Origin: an uncultured Lachnospiraceae bacterium
GTDB taxonomy: Bacteria; Bacillota; Clostridia; Lachnospirales; Lachnospiraceae
Length of the DNA: 46,659 bases
Assembly (NCBI GenBank): GCA_947177165.1
Contig: CAMWTP010000044.1
Location: 1 to 46,659, forward strand
Direction: 5' to 3'
In this document: positions 1 through 9,400 of the stretch, piece by piece
How the letters are laid out: every line of letters starts with the position of its first letter
Numbering within the stretch: the first letter of the stretch is position 1
The notes under the pieces: model-generated
Told to the model about the DNA's origin: nothing
What the model saw: the letters and a program-made list of their open reading frames with translations, nothing else
Databases searched by the model: none
Program-made: the position numbers and the translations under genes

Positions 1-314
1 ATTCTCATTAGAATTTTCAGGGTTGCATTACTGTTTATTTGTCAAGGTTCTGTTTGTTGCTCTTGATTGACGCAACTCTGATATCTTATCACCATTCAAA
101 GTCTTTGTCAAGAACTTTTTTCATTTTTTTCAAATAGCTTGTCTGCCGCTTTTTCGCGGTAGGATTTTATATTAACACTTTTTCCAATCTGTGTCAATAC
201 TCTTTTTCATTTATTTTAACCTTTCTCATTAAGGCGAAAAAAAAGAATCTCGATGTTGCTAAGACACTTTTCCCATGGCAGCTTTGCCATAACCTCATTT
301 ATAAAATAAATGAA
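1..314. other. Gene-free stretch before tRNA-Ser
   Basis: No credible coding region is seen on either strand. The sequence is T-rich on the plus strand, with repeated GTCAA-containing phrases (around 42, 65, 112 and 203) and one small GC hairpin near 144-160 (GCCGC/GCGG). On the minus strand it lies immediately 3' of the tRNA-Ser gene, so it probably holds the tRNA trailer and downstream untranslated sequence. No further element is claimed. Confidence 0.5.
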
Positions 315-402
315 CGGAGAAGAAGGGATTTGAACCCTCGCGCCGGTCACCCGACCTACACCCTTAGCAGGGGCGCCTCTTCAGCCTCTTGAGTACTTCT
401 CC
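315..402 (-). tRNA. tRNA-Ser(GCU)
   Basis: Read on the minus strand this folds into a complete cloverleaf. The acceptor stem GGAGAAG pairs with CTTCTCC, the anticodon stem CGCCC/GGGTG closes a CTGCTAA loop with anticodon GCT, a long variable arm of serine type follows, and the T arm contains GGTTCAAAT. The discriminator base is G at 315. The genomic sequence after it is not CCA, so CCA must be added after transcription. Anticodon GCU reads the serine codons AGC and AGU. The gene stands alone; no other tRNA was found in the window. Confidence 0.96.
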
Positions 403-552
403 CCGGTACTGAATTAAATCCTCTACCAATATTTAAATCGTGCACCTTTTCACTTGACGCATGATTCATTATACATAAGGCTTTTGGTGTTGTCAACCCC
501 TTTTTCGTTAAATTTTAAAATAATATTTTCTGAGGTAACTGTTTACACATCG

Positions 553-2010
553 TCATTTAAACAGACACCAAAAATTCAGCACAAACCACAAAATAAGAAT
601 CCCTATTCTGACACACCCCCACTGACACCATACTTTTTGTTCATCTGTGGTTCGTTCCTGATCCTCATGCTGATAATAAGGAAAATTTATTATCATAAAT
701 GTGATCATGAACACGACCACTAACGCCGGAAACACGTTTTCATATTCTCCCGGATATTGTATTGTATCTTTAATATAATGAATCATATCGCTGTTGCTAT
801 GGCTTTCTCGCCGGTTCATCAAATACTTGCTGTATGAAAACAATAAATAATCAAAGGTCTTTCTTCCGCCATAAACCTGTGACTGCGTAATGACGTATAT
901 GCCGGTAATCAGTATCGGCGAAAAAGCCTCCAGCACAAAATCAATCCTGATACTGCGCTTTTCCATAAACAATAACATAACCATAAACGGCGACAGCAAA
1001 ATTTCCCAATAGCACTTCATTGTTCCAAAGGTTACTAAAACAGCCATACTGGAAAAACAGAGCCAGACAGACAGTTTTCCTCTCCGCACATCATTATAAC
1101 AGCTGCAATATGCAAGTATACATATGACCGCATATGCAATTACTACCATGGAAGCCCCCATATTGTCCGGTCCTGCTCCCCACACATTTACCAACAGTGC
1201 CCTAATCTGGCTTGTCGCCAATGTATACGGCACTCTCACCTGATCTATGCCTATGGCTCCCAGCCAGCATAATATGCCTGTCATATTTTTGATGAGCATT
1301 TCCACGGGAATCAAAATGAATCCAATGCATATATCCCTCAAAATATATCGTATTCTTTTCTCTTTCAATAAAATTAATGGGATATATGCAAAGACAGACA
1401 AATATTTCACTGGGTTTGCCAGCAAAAAGGCAAGTATAAATTCTTTATAGTTCCCCTCTATGTATTTACGCACTCCCCACAGCATAAACACCAGATATAC
1501 GACATCTATCTGCCCCAAATGGAAAACAGGCAGAAATGCCAGAAGAGAGGAGGACAGAAATAACCCCATCCATTTTATTCTGAGTTCGTCCATCTTTAGT
1601 GTCACCGCAATTTTCTTTGTCTCCTGCACACAGCGCCACCACACCAGGACAATAAAAAGCTTGTACCACAAATACGCGCCCATGCTATCCGCCAATGAGA
1701 TCCCGAATATCAGACTCAGGATTTTGACTGGAATAACCCATATCACAAATAATATCTGACAAAACACGCCATATGGTACGATAGGGGACCAATCGAACAA
1801 AAAATCCAGCACTCTTCCCTGAAAAAGACATTCCAGCCGGTAATATGCCGCTCCAAAAATTACCGGATTATCAACATAGTACATTGTCGTATAATAGACT
1901 GCAGCGATGGCTCCCAAAGCAATATTGAGCAACTCGAAATTTTTATCATTTATTACAGACTTCATAGCTATATCTACTCTGTAAATCTTTTCAGCACATT
2001 TTACTTTCAT
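553..2010 (-). CDS. Polytopic membrane protein, GT-C glycosyltransferase-like
   Basis: This 485-residue protein is mostly hydrophobic, with roughly ten or more predicted transmembrane helices. Its layout (a polar loop after the first helix, then paired helices with basic cytoplasmic turns) recalls lipid-dependent GT-C/GT87 (DUF2029-type) glycosyltransferases, but I see no diagnostic catalytic motif, so the family is a guess from shape. The start at 2010 has a GGAAAGG ribosome binding site; an internal Met at residue 16 lacks one. A perfect TTGACA/TATAAT promoter lies just upstream at 2061-2090, bracketed by repeats that may bind the divergent XRE regulator. It is monocistronic as far as can be seen. 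Confidence 0.6.
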   Translation of the reverse strand: MKVKCAEKIYRVDIAMKSVINDKNFELLNIALGAIAAVYYTTMYYVDNPVIFGAAYYRLECLFQGRVLDFLFDWSPIVPYGVFCQILFVIWVIPVKILSLIFGISLADSMGAYLWYKLFIVLVWWRCVQETKKIAVTLKMDELRIKWMGLFLSSSLLAFLPVFHLGQIDVVYLVFMLWGVRKYIEGNYKEFILAFLLANPVKYLSVFAYIPLILLKEKRIRYILRDICIGFILIPVEMLIKNMTGILCWLGAIGIDQVRVPYTLATSQIRALLVNVWGAGPDNMGASMVVIAYAVICILAYCSCYNDVRRGKLSVWLCFSSMAVLVTFGTMKCYWEILLSPFMVMLLFMEKRSIRIDFVLEAFSPILITGIYVITQSQVYGGRKTFDYLLFSYSKYLMNRRESHSNSDMIHYIKDTIQYPGEYENVFPALVVVFMITFMIINFPYYQHEDQERTTDEQKVWCQWGCVRIGILILWFVLNFWCLFK

Positions 2011-2047
2011 CTGTATCCATAATCCTTTCCAAACACATACCTTTAGT

Positions 2048-2060
2048 CATCTTTGGGATA
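2048..2060. promoter_or_regulatory. Operator-like box, copy 1 (CATCTTTGGGATA)
   Basis: The 13-base box CATCTTTGGGATA occurs here, just downstream of the -10 of the minus-strand promoter, and again in the same orientation at 2103-2115, just upstream of the -35. The starts are 55 bases apart. The arrangement suggests repressor binding on both sides of the promoter. The obvious candidate binder is the adjacent XRE protein. Confidence 0.5.
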
Positions 2061-2090
2061 ATTATACCGCCAAAATAATGTTACTGTCAA
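2061..2090 (-). promoter_or_regulatory. Sigma-A promoter of the membrane protein gene
   Basis: On the minus strand TTGACA (2085-2090) and TATAAT (2061-2066) are separated by 18 bases. Both hexamers match consensus exactly. It reads towards the membrane protein starting at 2010, giving a leader of about 45 bases. Confidence 0.8.
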
Positions 2091-2102
2091 TATATTGTTA
2101 CC

Positions 2103-2115
2103 CATCTTTGGGATA
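2103..2115. promoter_or_regulatory. Operator-like box, copy 2 (CATCTTTGGGATA)
   Basis: Exact second copy of the box at 2048-2060, lying between the minus-strand -35 element and the ribosome binding site of the XRE gene. It could serve both the divergent membrane protein promoter and autoregulation of the XRE gene. Confidence 0.5.
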
Positions 2116-2150
2116 TCCAGATGTCGGTGGAATAACCAGGAGGTGCGTTC

Positions 2151-2423
2151 ATGAAACTATATAAATACGCAGATGGCAAATGCAATATTTCGGGCTCTAT
2201 TATCCGGGATTTGAGAGAACGGGCTGATTTATCGCAGGAACAGCTTGCCGCAAGACTTCAGCTTGCCGGCTTAAGCTTAAATCAAAAAGCAATTAGCAGA
2301 ATTGAAACGGGAGACCGGGTTGTCCCCGACTTTGAATTGATTTATTTTTCAGAAGTGTTTGATGTACCTATTTGCAAACTGCTGAATAAAGAACTTTGTA
2401 AGGACAATGCACGTATCTTATGA
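2151..2423 (+). CDS. XRE-family helix-turn-helix regulator
   Basis: A 90-residue single-domain DNA-binding protein. The HTH spans about residues 18-75: the RDLRERADLSQEQLAARLQ segment is helices 1-2, and LNQKAISRIETGDRVV is the recognition helix and turn of the Cro/CI fold. There is no dimerisation or sensor domain. The ATG has an AGGAGGT ribosome binding site. It is divergent from the membrane protein gene, and two identical 13-base boxes lie in the shared region, so it probably represses that gene and perhaps itself (inference). The last seven codons form one arm of an inverted repeat. Confidence 0.85.
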   Translation: MKLYKYADGKCNISGSIIRDLRERADLSQEQLAARLQLAGLSLNQKAISRIETGDRVVPDFELIYFSEVFDVPICKLLNKELCKDNARIL

Positions 2424-2460
2424 CGCCATACTGGCTTTTTACACGATACGTGCACTGTCC
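2402..2460. repeat. 16-base inverted repeat spanning the XRE stop codon
   Basis: Arms at 2402-2417 and 2445-2460 (GGACAATGCACGTATC and its near-exact reverse complement, one mismatch) enclose 27 bases. The left arm lies inside the last codons of the XRE gene. No U-tract follows, so it is not a classical terminator; a second palindrome, TTCCCTA-TAT-TAGGGAA, lies at 2475-2491. Confidence 0.55.
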
Positions 2461-2535
2461 GTGTACCTTTACGATTCCCTATATTAGGGAAACTGTACAA
2501 TTCCTGTGAGCAATTTTGAAAGCAGCTAAAACTTA

Positions 2536-2715
2536 GGAACTGTAGAAAAATAAGTGATGCAGGTTGCGCAGGATATTTCTTCGAGAGTGCAGCACAAAAA
2601 AAGCAAGCGTAGAAGGCAAAGGCATAAAGGACAATGCCTTACGGCGAGGCTTTTTGTGCTGTGCTATCAGAGAAATAGACAAGTCAAGATGCGTCAGTTA
2701 TTTTCCTACAGTTCT
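2536..2715. mobile_element. Foldback (MITE-like) element, about 180 bp
   Basis: The ends are inverted repeats: GGAACTGTAGAAAAATAAGTG at the left (2536-2555 and one base on) and CAGTTATTTTCCTACAGTTC at the right (2695-2714), about 19 of 22 bases complementary. Pairing continues imperfectly inward for some 45 bases (TATTTCT with AGAAATA, GCAGCAC with GTGCTGTGC) to an inner stem AAGGCAT/ATGCCTT near 2618-2642, so almost the whole segment folds on itself. TTA flanks both sides (2533-2535 and 2716-2718), as a three-base target duplication would. No transposase is encoded. The right-hand TTA is the stop codon, on the minus strand, of the neighbouring DUF4132 gene. Confidence 0.6.
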
Positions 2716-5700
2716 TTAATACCAACGCCGTCTCTTACAGTCAGGATAGGGACGCCGCTCTGTCGATGAGGCGGTTGCCTTTGTAATCTGCAGGACTGTC
2801 TCGCTGAAATACCTTGGATTTACCTCCCCCAGTTTACATGGTGCAAGTACTTGTGACGCTCCTGTGACTTTCTGTGCGAAATGTACTTCATAGACATCCA
2901 CGTCTGTATCTAAACAGGCGATGAAATCTCCGGAGAACGTCAGCTCCGCATTCTTGTCATTATCATAGCGATAGTATGTATCAAAACCGCCGCCGTCACC
3001 GACTTCACCTTTGTACCATCCCATGTTCTGGAGTTTTCCTGACAGGGAGAGGGAATTGACTACCACTCCGCCAAAGCGGATCAGTTCCTTCTCGTCTTTT
3101 TCTTCCTCTGTCACGCGGAATACCGGGCGTTCGAGCTGTTCTATGGGCTGGGCGATCTCGTAGTCAGACAGCTGTTCTTTCCATGCTGACAGGGTTTCTT
3201 CTGATAATTCGACGGGATGTACCAGACCAATACTGGCGTTTTCCGGCAGTGTATACTCTTCTTCGTCCACGGTGTTGAATGTGCCGTCTTCCATATAGCG
3301 GAATGTTTCTGCAAGCCCTCCATCCTCGTACACGCCCCAGACCAGTCCGATAGCAAACTGGCGCATGACGGGATTCTTTATGTACAATTCTTTCCACTTC
3401 TCTGTCTGCCAGTGCCGCTCTGTGCTCAACGCCTGCTCCATGCGCAGTTTCTGGTTTGTGACGACTGTTTTTAACTGCTTTTTCAGGGATTTCCACGCAT
3501 CGTTTGCCGCTTTTGACTGTTCGGGATCATCCGTTTTGCCAGGAGCGGGCATACTTTTTAATTTTTTCCCTTTTTCGTCATAGACATCCATGGAGAGCGC
3601 CGGGGTTAAAACGACTCTGAACTGACGTTTTCCGTAGTCAAAAATGCGCTCCATCTGCTCGTCAAATCCGAGGCCTGGCACGATTCTGTCCTCCATTTCG
3701 TCCCTTGAAATCCCCAGCTGCTCCGCGGCGTAATCCAGTGCTTCTGCGGCTGCACTTTTCACCTGATAGTACTTGAATTTTCTGGAAATCTGGTCTACCA
3801 GGACAAGCGCTGTGGGGGATGGACTTAACGCGAGGGCTTTTACCGCCTCCGCAGCCATCGCGCCGCGGCCATTTTTCGGCCAGTCCTGAATCTGTGCATA
3901 CAGGTCTGTCACGACTGCCTCCCCGCCATGAATCGAGATGGCATAGAGCACCCATTTGCGCTTTGCCTGCGCGCCTTCGCTGAACCAGAAGTTGTACAAT
4001 TCCTTTATATACGCTGCTAATTCTGCTGGATTGAGCTCTGCTGCCAGCCGCGCTGCGTCCATGCTGATGCCCAGCTCTTTCCTGTCTGCATAGCTGAGCA
4101 GGATTGCTGCGAGGTATTCTTCGGACGCCTCCTCACCGTCTTTTTTGTGAACTTTTGGAAAGGTATCCAATGGCAGCCACGACCGCTTCCGCTTCCATGC
4201 GCCAGTCAGCGTTTCCTGTACGAGCTTCTCCAATGTCCATTCTGCTGTGTTTTGTCCGTTATCATTTTGACTGTTCAATCCCAGTGCATTTTGCAGTACG
4301 CTGCGTATCTTTTTCGTTTTTTCTGTCTCGAGTGCCAGACTCAGCTGGTCACGATATTTCTCGGTTCCCCAACTCTGAAGCACTTCTATTGCCATCTCAC
4401 GCTCTGCGCCGCGCGGGGATTTTAGCATTGCAAGAATATCTTTCTCCCATTCGAAACGTCCTGTCAGGATTGCCCGCACAAAATCTCTTGCCTGTTTGCT
4501 GCTTTCTGAGGCGCAGGCGAGCAGCTCATGCTGGTACTCATACCACTGAATGCCCATCACCCGAATCGCCAGGACACGCGCTGGCAGAAAACGGCTGGCA
4601 GAAGCTGCTTTCCACTCCTGATGCCAGTCTTTGTGGTAAGCGGCAATTGTCATCAGGTATTCCTGGCTGACATAATCTGTCTGCTCCGACACATAGTAAC
4701 TGTCATATGTGAAGCCGAGAAATTCAATCTGATACTGGGGCGGAACCTCTTCTTCATCCAACAGTTTTAATAGCGCCTTTATCTGGCGCACATCATAACC
4801 CAGCCAAGACTTTTCTGAGCGTTCCTCTCCAGAATCAATCCAATAATGACCAATATAATCATGATTGAGACGCAGACATTCCAGCACCAAAACCCTCCTG
4901 TAAATCTGCAGTTCCTCAAATTTTCTGTAATCATGAATATTCCTGCATCTCGTAGTCCAACTCTCAAGGCATTTCATATCCCGCCAGCCTTCCACACAGG
5001 GAAGGATATCCGAAATTTCTATTTCCCCTAACAGATAACGCAGCGCCTCATCTTGCGAAACATCAAAATTACTGACTGCCTGCTGCGCTGCTGCCCTGCG
5101 GTAGCTGTCAGCAAAGGTCGTTTTCATCTCTGTATACAATTGAGGATTTCCGACTTCTACACAGGTCTTCAGAAATCCTGCGTCATCTGCTGAGGCATCC
5201 TTTAATACTTCGCAGGTTGCTTCTGGCGCTTTCACAGCCATACGCTCCAGAATCTTTCCTTCTTTATTCTTAAGGGCCCAGCGTATATATATGTCATCCG
5301 GGATTTCCAGATATTTTTCCAACGCCGCAATATGTCTGCGAAACCAGTCACTTCCCGTCGCAAGGCACTTTTCTAAAGGCAGGTTCTGAACAGACATGAA
5401 GTCCATCGCTGTCGTGAGCCGAAGCATGGATACAAATCTGTCAGAATGCTCCACTGCCAGAAATGACAGAAAAGACAGAAACGCCATCAGGTAATTGTAT
5501 TGGCGTCTTCCTGACAGTATTTCCCACATTTCTTTTGGGATGGGTGCATCCAAATCAGCACTGCGGACAAAGTTTTGAAGCGTTTTTAAGTCCTTCTCCT
5601 CCGGTTCAAAATTCTGTTCAAACAGCCCGTCAATATTATTAATCAGACGATTTTCCAGATATTCTGTCAACTCTCTGATGTGCTCTGGATTTCCTGCTGT

Positions 5701-6297
5701 TCTCTGATCTTTATCTGTGAAAGTGCAGAGTCTGCCTTTGTTTTCATCCAAAGGTTTCACGCAATATAGATACAGTGCTGCCAAAAGCATCTGCGTGTTG
5801 ACGCCGAGATTGTTGCAGCACAGTTTTCCAGCCTCCCATAACACTTCCGGATCCTGGAACCCTGTCTCAACCAAGGGGCTTAAATACGTCATCCGCATAT
5901 TACTATAATCCCATGCAGAAGCATTCGCATGTATTGCTGTCACCAGGCTTGGCGGCAGCAATTGTCCTAAATACTTATATTCTCTGTCAAATCCCCAGTA
6001 AGCGAGAATACCTTGGGAAGTTTCCCTGCCAACCTCCGCTATGAACCGGACAAGGCGCTCTGCCCGTTCGGTACTCTCCTCTTTGCATATTTCCAGAAAG
6101 TGATATACCTCCTGCCTCGTATTGCGCTGAAGTTCCTGAAAGCTCTGATGTTCCACATCCTTTAGCAGTTCCGCGTCTTCTGGTTTTGTCAAGTCCAGAT
6201 ACTGCTCTGCCAGCTGTTGGTTCTTCGCTGTTAGTTCCAGCAAACTCATTACTCTGCACAGCTCCTGTTTTTCCCTGCTTTCTTTTTCTGCATTCAT
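2716..6297 (-). CDS. DUF4132 domain protein, copy A
   Basis: This 1193-residue cytoplasmic protein has no signal peptide or membrane segment. The central part (about residues 600-900) has helical-repeat (HEAT-like) character. The C-terminal region matches the DUF4132 signature: AIGLVWGVYEDG, FRYMEDGTFNTVDEEEYTLP, GLVHPVEL and a closing ARYFSETVLQI-like block (here PRYFSETVLQI). DUF4132 is also found in E. coli YehI/MolR-type proteins, whose biochemical role is unclear. It lies downstream of a same-strand paralogue with a 201-base gap. Its ribosome binding site is TGGAGGT. The C-terminus is about 15 residues longer than in the paralogue and ends at a stop codon abutting the foldback element, so the tail may have been altered or frozen by that insertion. 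Confidence 0.85.
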   Translation of the reverse strand: MNAEKESREKQELCRVMSLLELTAKNQQLAEQYLDLTKPEDAELLKDVEHQSFQELQRNTRQEVYHFLEICKEESTERAERLVRFIAEVGRETSQGILAYWGFDREYKYLGQLLPPSLVTAIHANASAWDYSNMRMTYLSPLVETGFQDPEVLWEAGKLCCNNLGVNTQMLLAALYLYCVKPLDENKGRLCTFTDKDQRTAGNPEHIRELTEYLENRLINNIDGLFEQNFEPEEKDLKTLQNFVRSADLDAPIPKEMWEILSGRRQYNYLMAFLSFLSFLAVEHSDRFVSMLRLTTAMDFMSVQNLPLEKCLATGSDWFRRHIAALEKYLEIPDDIYIRWALKNKEGKILERMAVKAPEATCEVLKDASADDAGFLKTCVEVGNPQLYTEMKTTFADSYRRAAAQQAVSNFDVSQDEALRYLLGEIEISDILPCVEGWRDMKCLESWTTRCRNIHDYRKFEELQIYRRVLVLECLRLNHDYIGHYWIDSGEERSEKSWLGYDVRQIKALLKLLDEEEVPPQYQIEFLGFTYDSYYVSEQTDYVSQEYLMTIAAYHKDWHQEWKAASASRFLPARVLAIRVMGIQWYEYQHELLACASESSKQARDFVRAILTGRFEWEKDILAMLKSPRGAEREMAIEVLQSWGTEKYRDQLSLALETEKTKKIRSVLQNALGLNSQNDNGQNTAEWTLEKLVQETLTGAWKRKRSWLPLDTFPKVHKKDGEEASEEYLAAILLSYADRKELGISMDAARLAAELNPAELAAYIKELYNFWFSEGAQAKRKWVLYAISIHGGEAVVTDLYAQIQDWPKNGRGAMAAEAVKALALSPSPTALVLVDQISRKFKYYQVKSAAAEALDYAAEQLGISRDEMEDRIVPGLGFDEQMERIFDYGKRQFRVVLTPALSMDVYDEKGKKLKSMPAPGKTDDPEQSKAANDAWKSLKKQLKTVVTNQKLRMEQALSTERHWQTEKWKELYIKNPVMRQFAIGLVWGVYEDGGLAETFRYMEDGTFNTVDEEEYTLPENASIGLVHPVELSEETLSAWKEQLSDYEIAQPIEQLERPVFRVTEEEKDEKELIRFGGVVVNSLSLSGKLQNMGWYKGEVGDGGGFDTYYRYDNDKNAELTFSGDFIACLDTDVDVYEVHFAQKVTGASQVLAPCKLGEVNPRYFSETVLQITKATASSTERRPYPDCKRRRWY

Positions 6298-6332
6298 ATC
6301 TTACTACCTCCATTTTTTATATATACTCGCGC

Positions 6333-6372
6333 CAGCCGCAGCCGCGAAGCGGCATATTTCCTTATGCGGCTG
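6333..6372. repeat. GC-rich hairpin between DUF4132 genes
   Basis: CAGCCGCA at 6333-6340 pairs with TGCGGCTG at 6365-6372, with a small inner GCCGC/GCGGC hairpin. It lies in the 201-base gap between the two DUF4132 genes, in the leader of the downstream copy. The function is unknown. Confidence 0.4.
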
Positions 6373-6382
6373 TGTGCATAAC

Positions 6383-6422
6383 TTTATACTGAGCGGTCAG
6401 TCTTTTCGACCGCCAGTATAAA
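6383..6422 (-). terminator. Strong hairpin after DUF4132 copy B
   Basis: The arms TTTATACTGAGCGGTC (6383-6398) and GACCGCCAGTATAAA (6408-6422) pair over 15 bases with one bulge and enclose a 9-base loop. It lies 77 bases after the stop of copy B. No U-tract follows on the minus strand, so it may attenuate transcription or stabilise the RNA end rather than terminate fully. Confidence 0.45.
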
Positions 6423-6498
6423 TAGTTGCTGCAATGATGCAAAGTTCACACCTGCACTGCAATAAAAAAATAGTACTATGAACTGCATTTTGTATATT

Positions 6499-9400
6499 TC
6501 ACGCTTCCCCGACGACTCTCGCAATCTGCAGAACTGTCTCGCTGAAATACCGCGCGCTGACTTCATCCGGTCTGCATGGCTCTGTCTTGCCGGACGCGCC
6601 GTCGAAAGTCCGGTAAAAATACAGGTCATCGATCGTCACATCCTCATTCTCATACCCTACGGAACAGCCGGAAAACATCAGTTTCGCGCCAAACCCGCTG
6701 TCGCTGCGGCAGTAGTTGTCAAAAAATCCTGCGTCCATTATTTCACCGCGTACCCAGCCCTGTGTCAACAGTTTGCCTGACAGGGACAAGCCGTTCAATT
6801 CCCTGCCGTAAAACCGCGTGAGCTTCTGCGCGCCTTTCTCCTCCTGTGTGACGTGATAAACCGGGCGTTCCAGCTGCTCTACCGGCTGTGTGATCTCATA
6901 GTCTGAGAGCTGCTCTTTCCATGCTGCGATGATATCCTCCGACAGTTCGAGCGGATGCACAAGTCCGACAGCGCCTGATTCCGGCAATGTGTACTCCTCC
7001 TCGTCCACTGTGTTGAAACTGCCGTCCTCCATGTAGCGGAAGGTGTCCTTCAACAGCCCTTCCTCGTAGGTTCCCCAGATGAGTCCTACAGCAAATTGAT
7101 GCATGACTGAGTTCTGGACAAACAGCGTTCTCCACTTCTGTGCTTCCCAGAACCGCGCTGCGCTGAGTGCCTGTTCCAGACGAAGTTTCTGGCTCGCAAC
7201 GACGAGTTTTAGCTGTTTTTTGAGCTGCTTAAATTCGTCCTGCGCCTGCTCTGCCTTTTCGGCATCATCCTGTTTTCCGGGCTTGGGCATACTTTTGAGC
7301 TTTTTGCCGCTCTCGTCATAGACTTCTATTTCCAGCAATACATTCAGGCGGACTGTAAATGTGCGCGTGCCGTAGTCAAAGACGCGCTCCATCTGCGCAT
7401 TGAATCCAAAGTCGGGCACAATCCTGTCCTCCAGCTCTTCCCTGCTGATTCCCAGCGCTGCTGCTGCTTCGGCGAGGGCTTTCTTTGCCGCATTTTTGAC
7501 CTGGTTCGACTTGAATTTGCGCGCCATCTGATCGACAAGAAGCAGTGCCTGCGAACTTCCGTTTAGCGCGAGGGCGCGCACCGTTTCCGCCGCGACTGCA
7601 CCCCTGGAATGGTCTGCCCAGTCCTTGATCTGCCTGTGCAATTCGGTTATCATTTCTGCGTCCCCATGGAGTGCCGCGGCATAGAGTACCCACCGTTTCT
7701 TTGCCTCCGCTCCCGCTGCCATCCAGCCTTGATACAGGGTGCGCATATAGGCGGTGAGTTCCTGCAAAACTAAGGGTGCTGCAAGCTTTTGGGCATCTGG
7801 ATTCACACCCAGCATCTCCATATCGGCGTAGGAGGCTAATATCGCAAGCATATATTCCGGCGAAGCTGCTTCCTGTTCGTTTGATGTGCTGCCGTCAGAG
7901 GATATTTTATCCTGAAAATGCACTGTGGGGAGCGCCATATCCTGTACCCACTCCACTTTTCGTCTTCTGTTTCCTTTGTAAATCTCCGCGGCAAGCTGTT
8001 CCTCTGCCCTTTTGAATTGTCCTGTCTGGTTTTCTTCTGTTCCGGCCTTCTCCAACGCCTCTGCCAATGCCTGCAGCTGCGCGGCTAATTTCTTGTTCTT
8101 CTCCTTTGCAAGCGCTGTCCTGACAGCCTCCAAATGTGCGGGCTGCGACCACTCCTCCAGCAATATGACAGCAAATCCGCGCGCTTTTTGTTTTTTCGAC
8201 GCAAGCATCGCCAAAATATCTGCGTCCCACTCGATGTGCTGTTTCAAAAGTGCAACAAGCTGCTTTTGTACCTGGTCTGCGCTGTTTTCCGCGATGCCGA
8301 GCAAAACTTCTTTGAATTGGTCCAGTGAATTGTACTGCTCCATTACTTTTAGAACAATACAGCACGCCGAAGCTCCTCCCTGCCGGAGCGCTTCTGTCAG
8401 GCCCTGCTCCCACTGCTCCTGAACCTGTTCCTGCTGTCTTTCGACTGCCACTTCCACACAGGTTTCCAGGAACAGTATTCTGTCCTGTTTCTCAGATACG
8501 TTGTCACAGACACTGCCCAACGCCTTTAACTGCAGTCCAACCGGAACATTCTCCTGCGTAAAAATCTGAAAAATTCCTCTTATCTGCTCCTTGTCATACA
8601 AGATGGTATCGTCTTTTGATTGTTCCTGTTCTTCCACCGATACAGAATACATAGCAAAAAAGCTGGGCGCGCCCTTGAGCGTTTCCAGTATCACTGCGCG
8701 GCGATAGAAAGAAAATTCCTCCAACGCTTTCAAGTGATTGATTCTCTCATAGTTCTGCGGCCACAGATAACCAGCAATGCTGCAATTGCACTGTTCCAGC
8801 TTTGACAGCAGCACATCCAGCGGACATTTCCCCAGAAGATATTGTTTCGCGGTCTCCTCGCACCCCTTAAAATGATACTGGACCAGCTCCGTGGCAAGCT
8901 TTTCCCGAAATACGTCCTGATATGAGTCGTGAATCTCCTCATAGAGCGCGGGATTTGCACTCTGTACGAGTTCTGTCAGTCTCTTGTACTCCTCAGAATC
9001 TGCCTTCTGAACCGCCGCACGGATGCCATCCGGACATTTTACCGCCATGCGCCGGATTTCCGCTTCACACTCTGCATGTTTGTATTCCATGCGTAAATGT
9101 TCTCCCTGTCCCGCGTCAGACGGATATCCATAAAGGCACCAGATGATATAGTCCTCGTCCAGGATTGGGAGCATTTCCTCAATTTCGTCCATATTGGCAT
9201 GGAAATCATCATCCCCGACAATCCCTCTGGCGGTATCCAATGCCCTGATACGGTTCTTATATGCAAAGCCCTCGCCCAGCGTCAGACGGAACAAAATCTC
9301 GAAGTGCACGGAGTGGCGCAGTGCGAGAAATGAGCAGCCTGCCACAAACGCAACATTCATCCAGCCCAGACGCGCTCTGCATATCGAAAGAACGCTCTGC

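Noticed and set aside
454..723. 89-codon plus-strand open frame near the tRNA
   Set aside because: It lies mostly antisense to the membrane protein gene, has no ribosome binding site and its residues read like antisense of a hydrophobic gene.
2554..2769. 71-codon plus-strand frame over the foldback element
   Set aside because: It is created by the inverted-repeat element and the end of the DUF4132 gene; no ribosome binding site.
4104..4670. 188-codon plus-strand frame inside DUF4132 copy A
   Set aside because: Antisense shadow of a gene with strong family motifs on the other strand.
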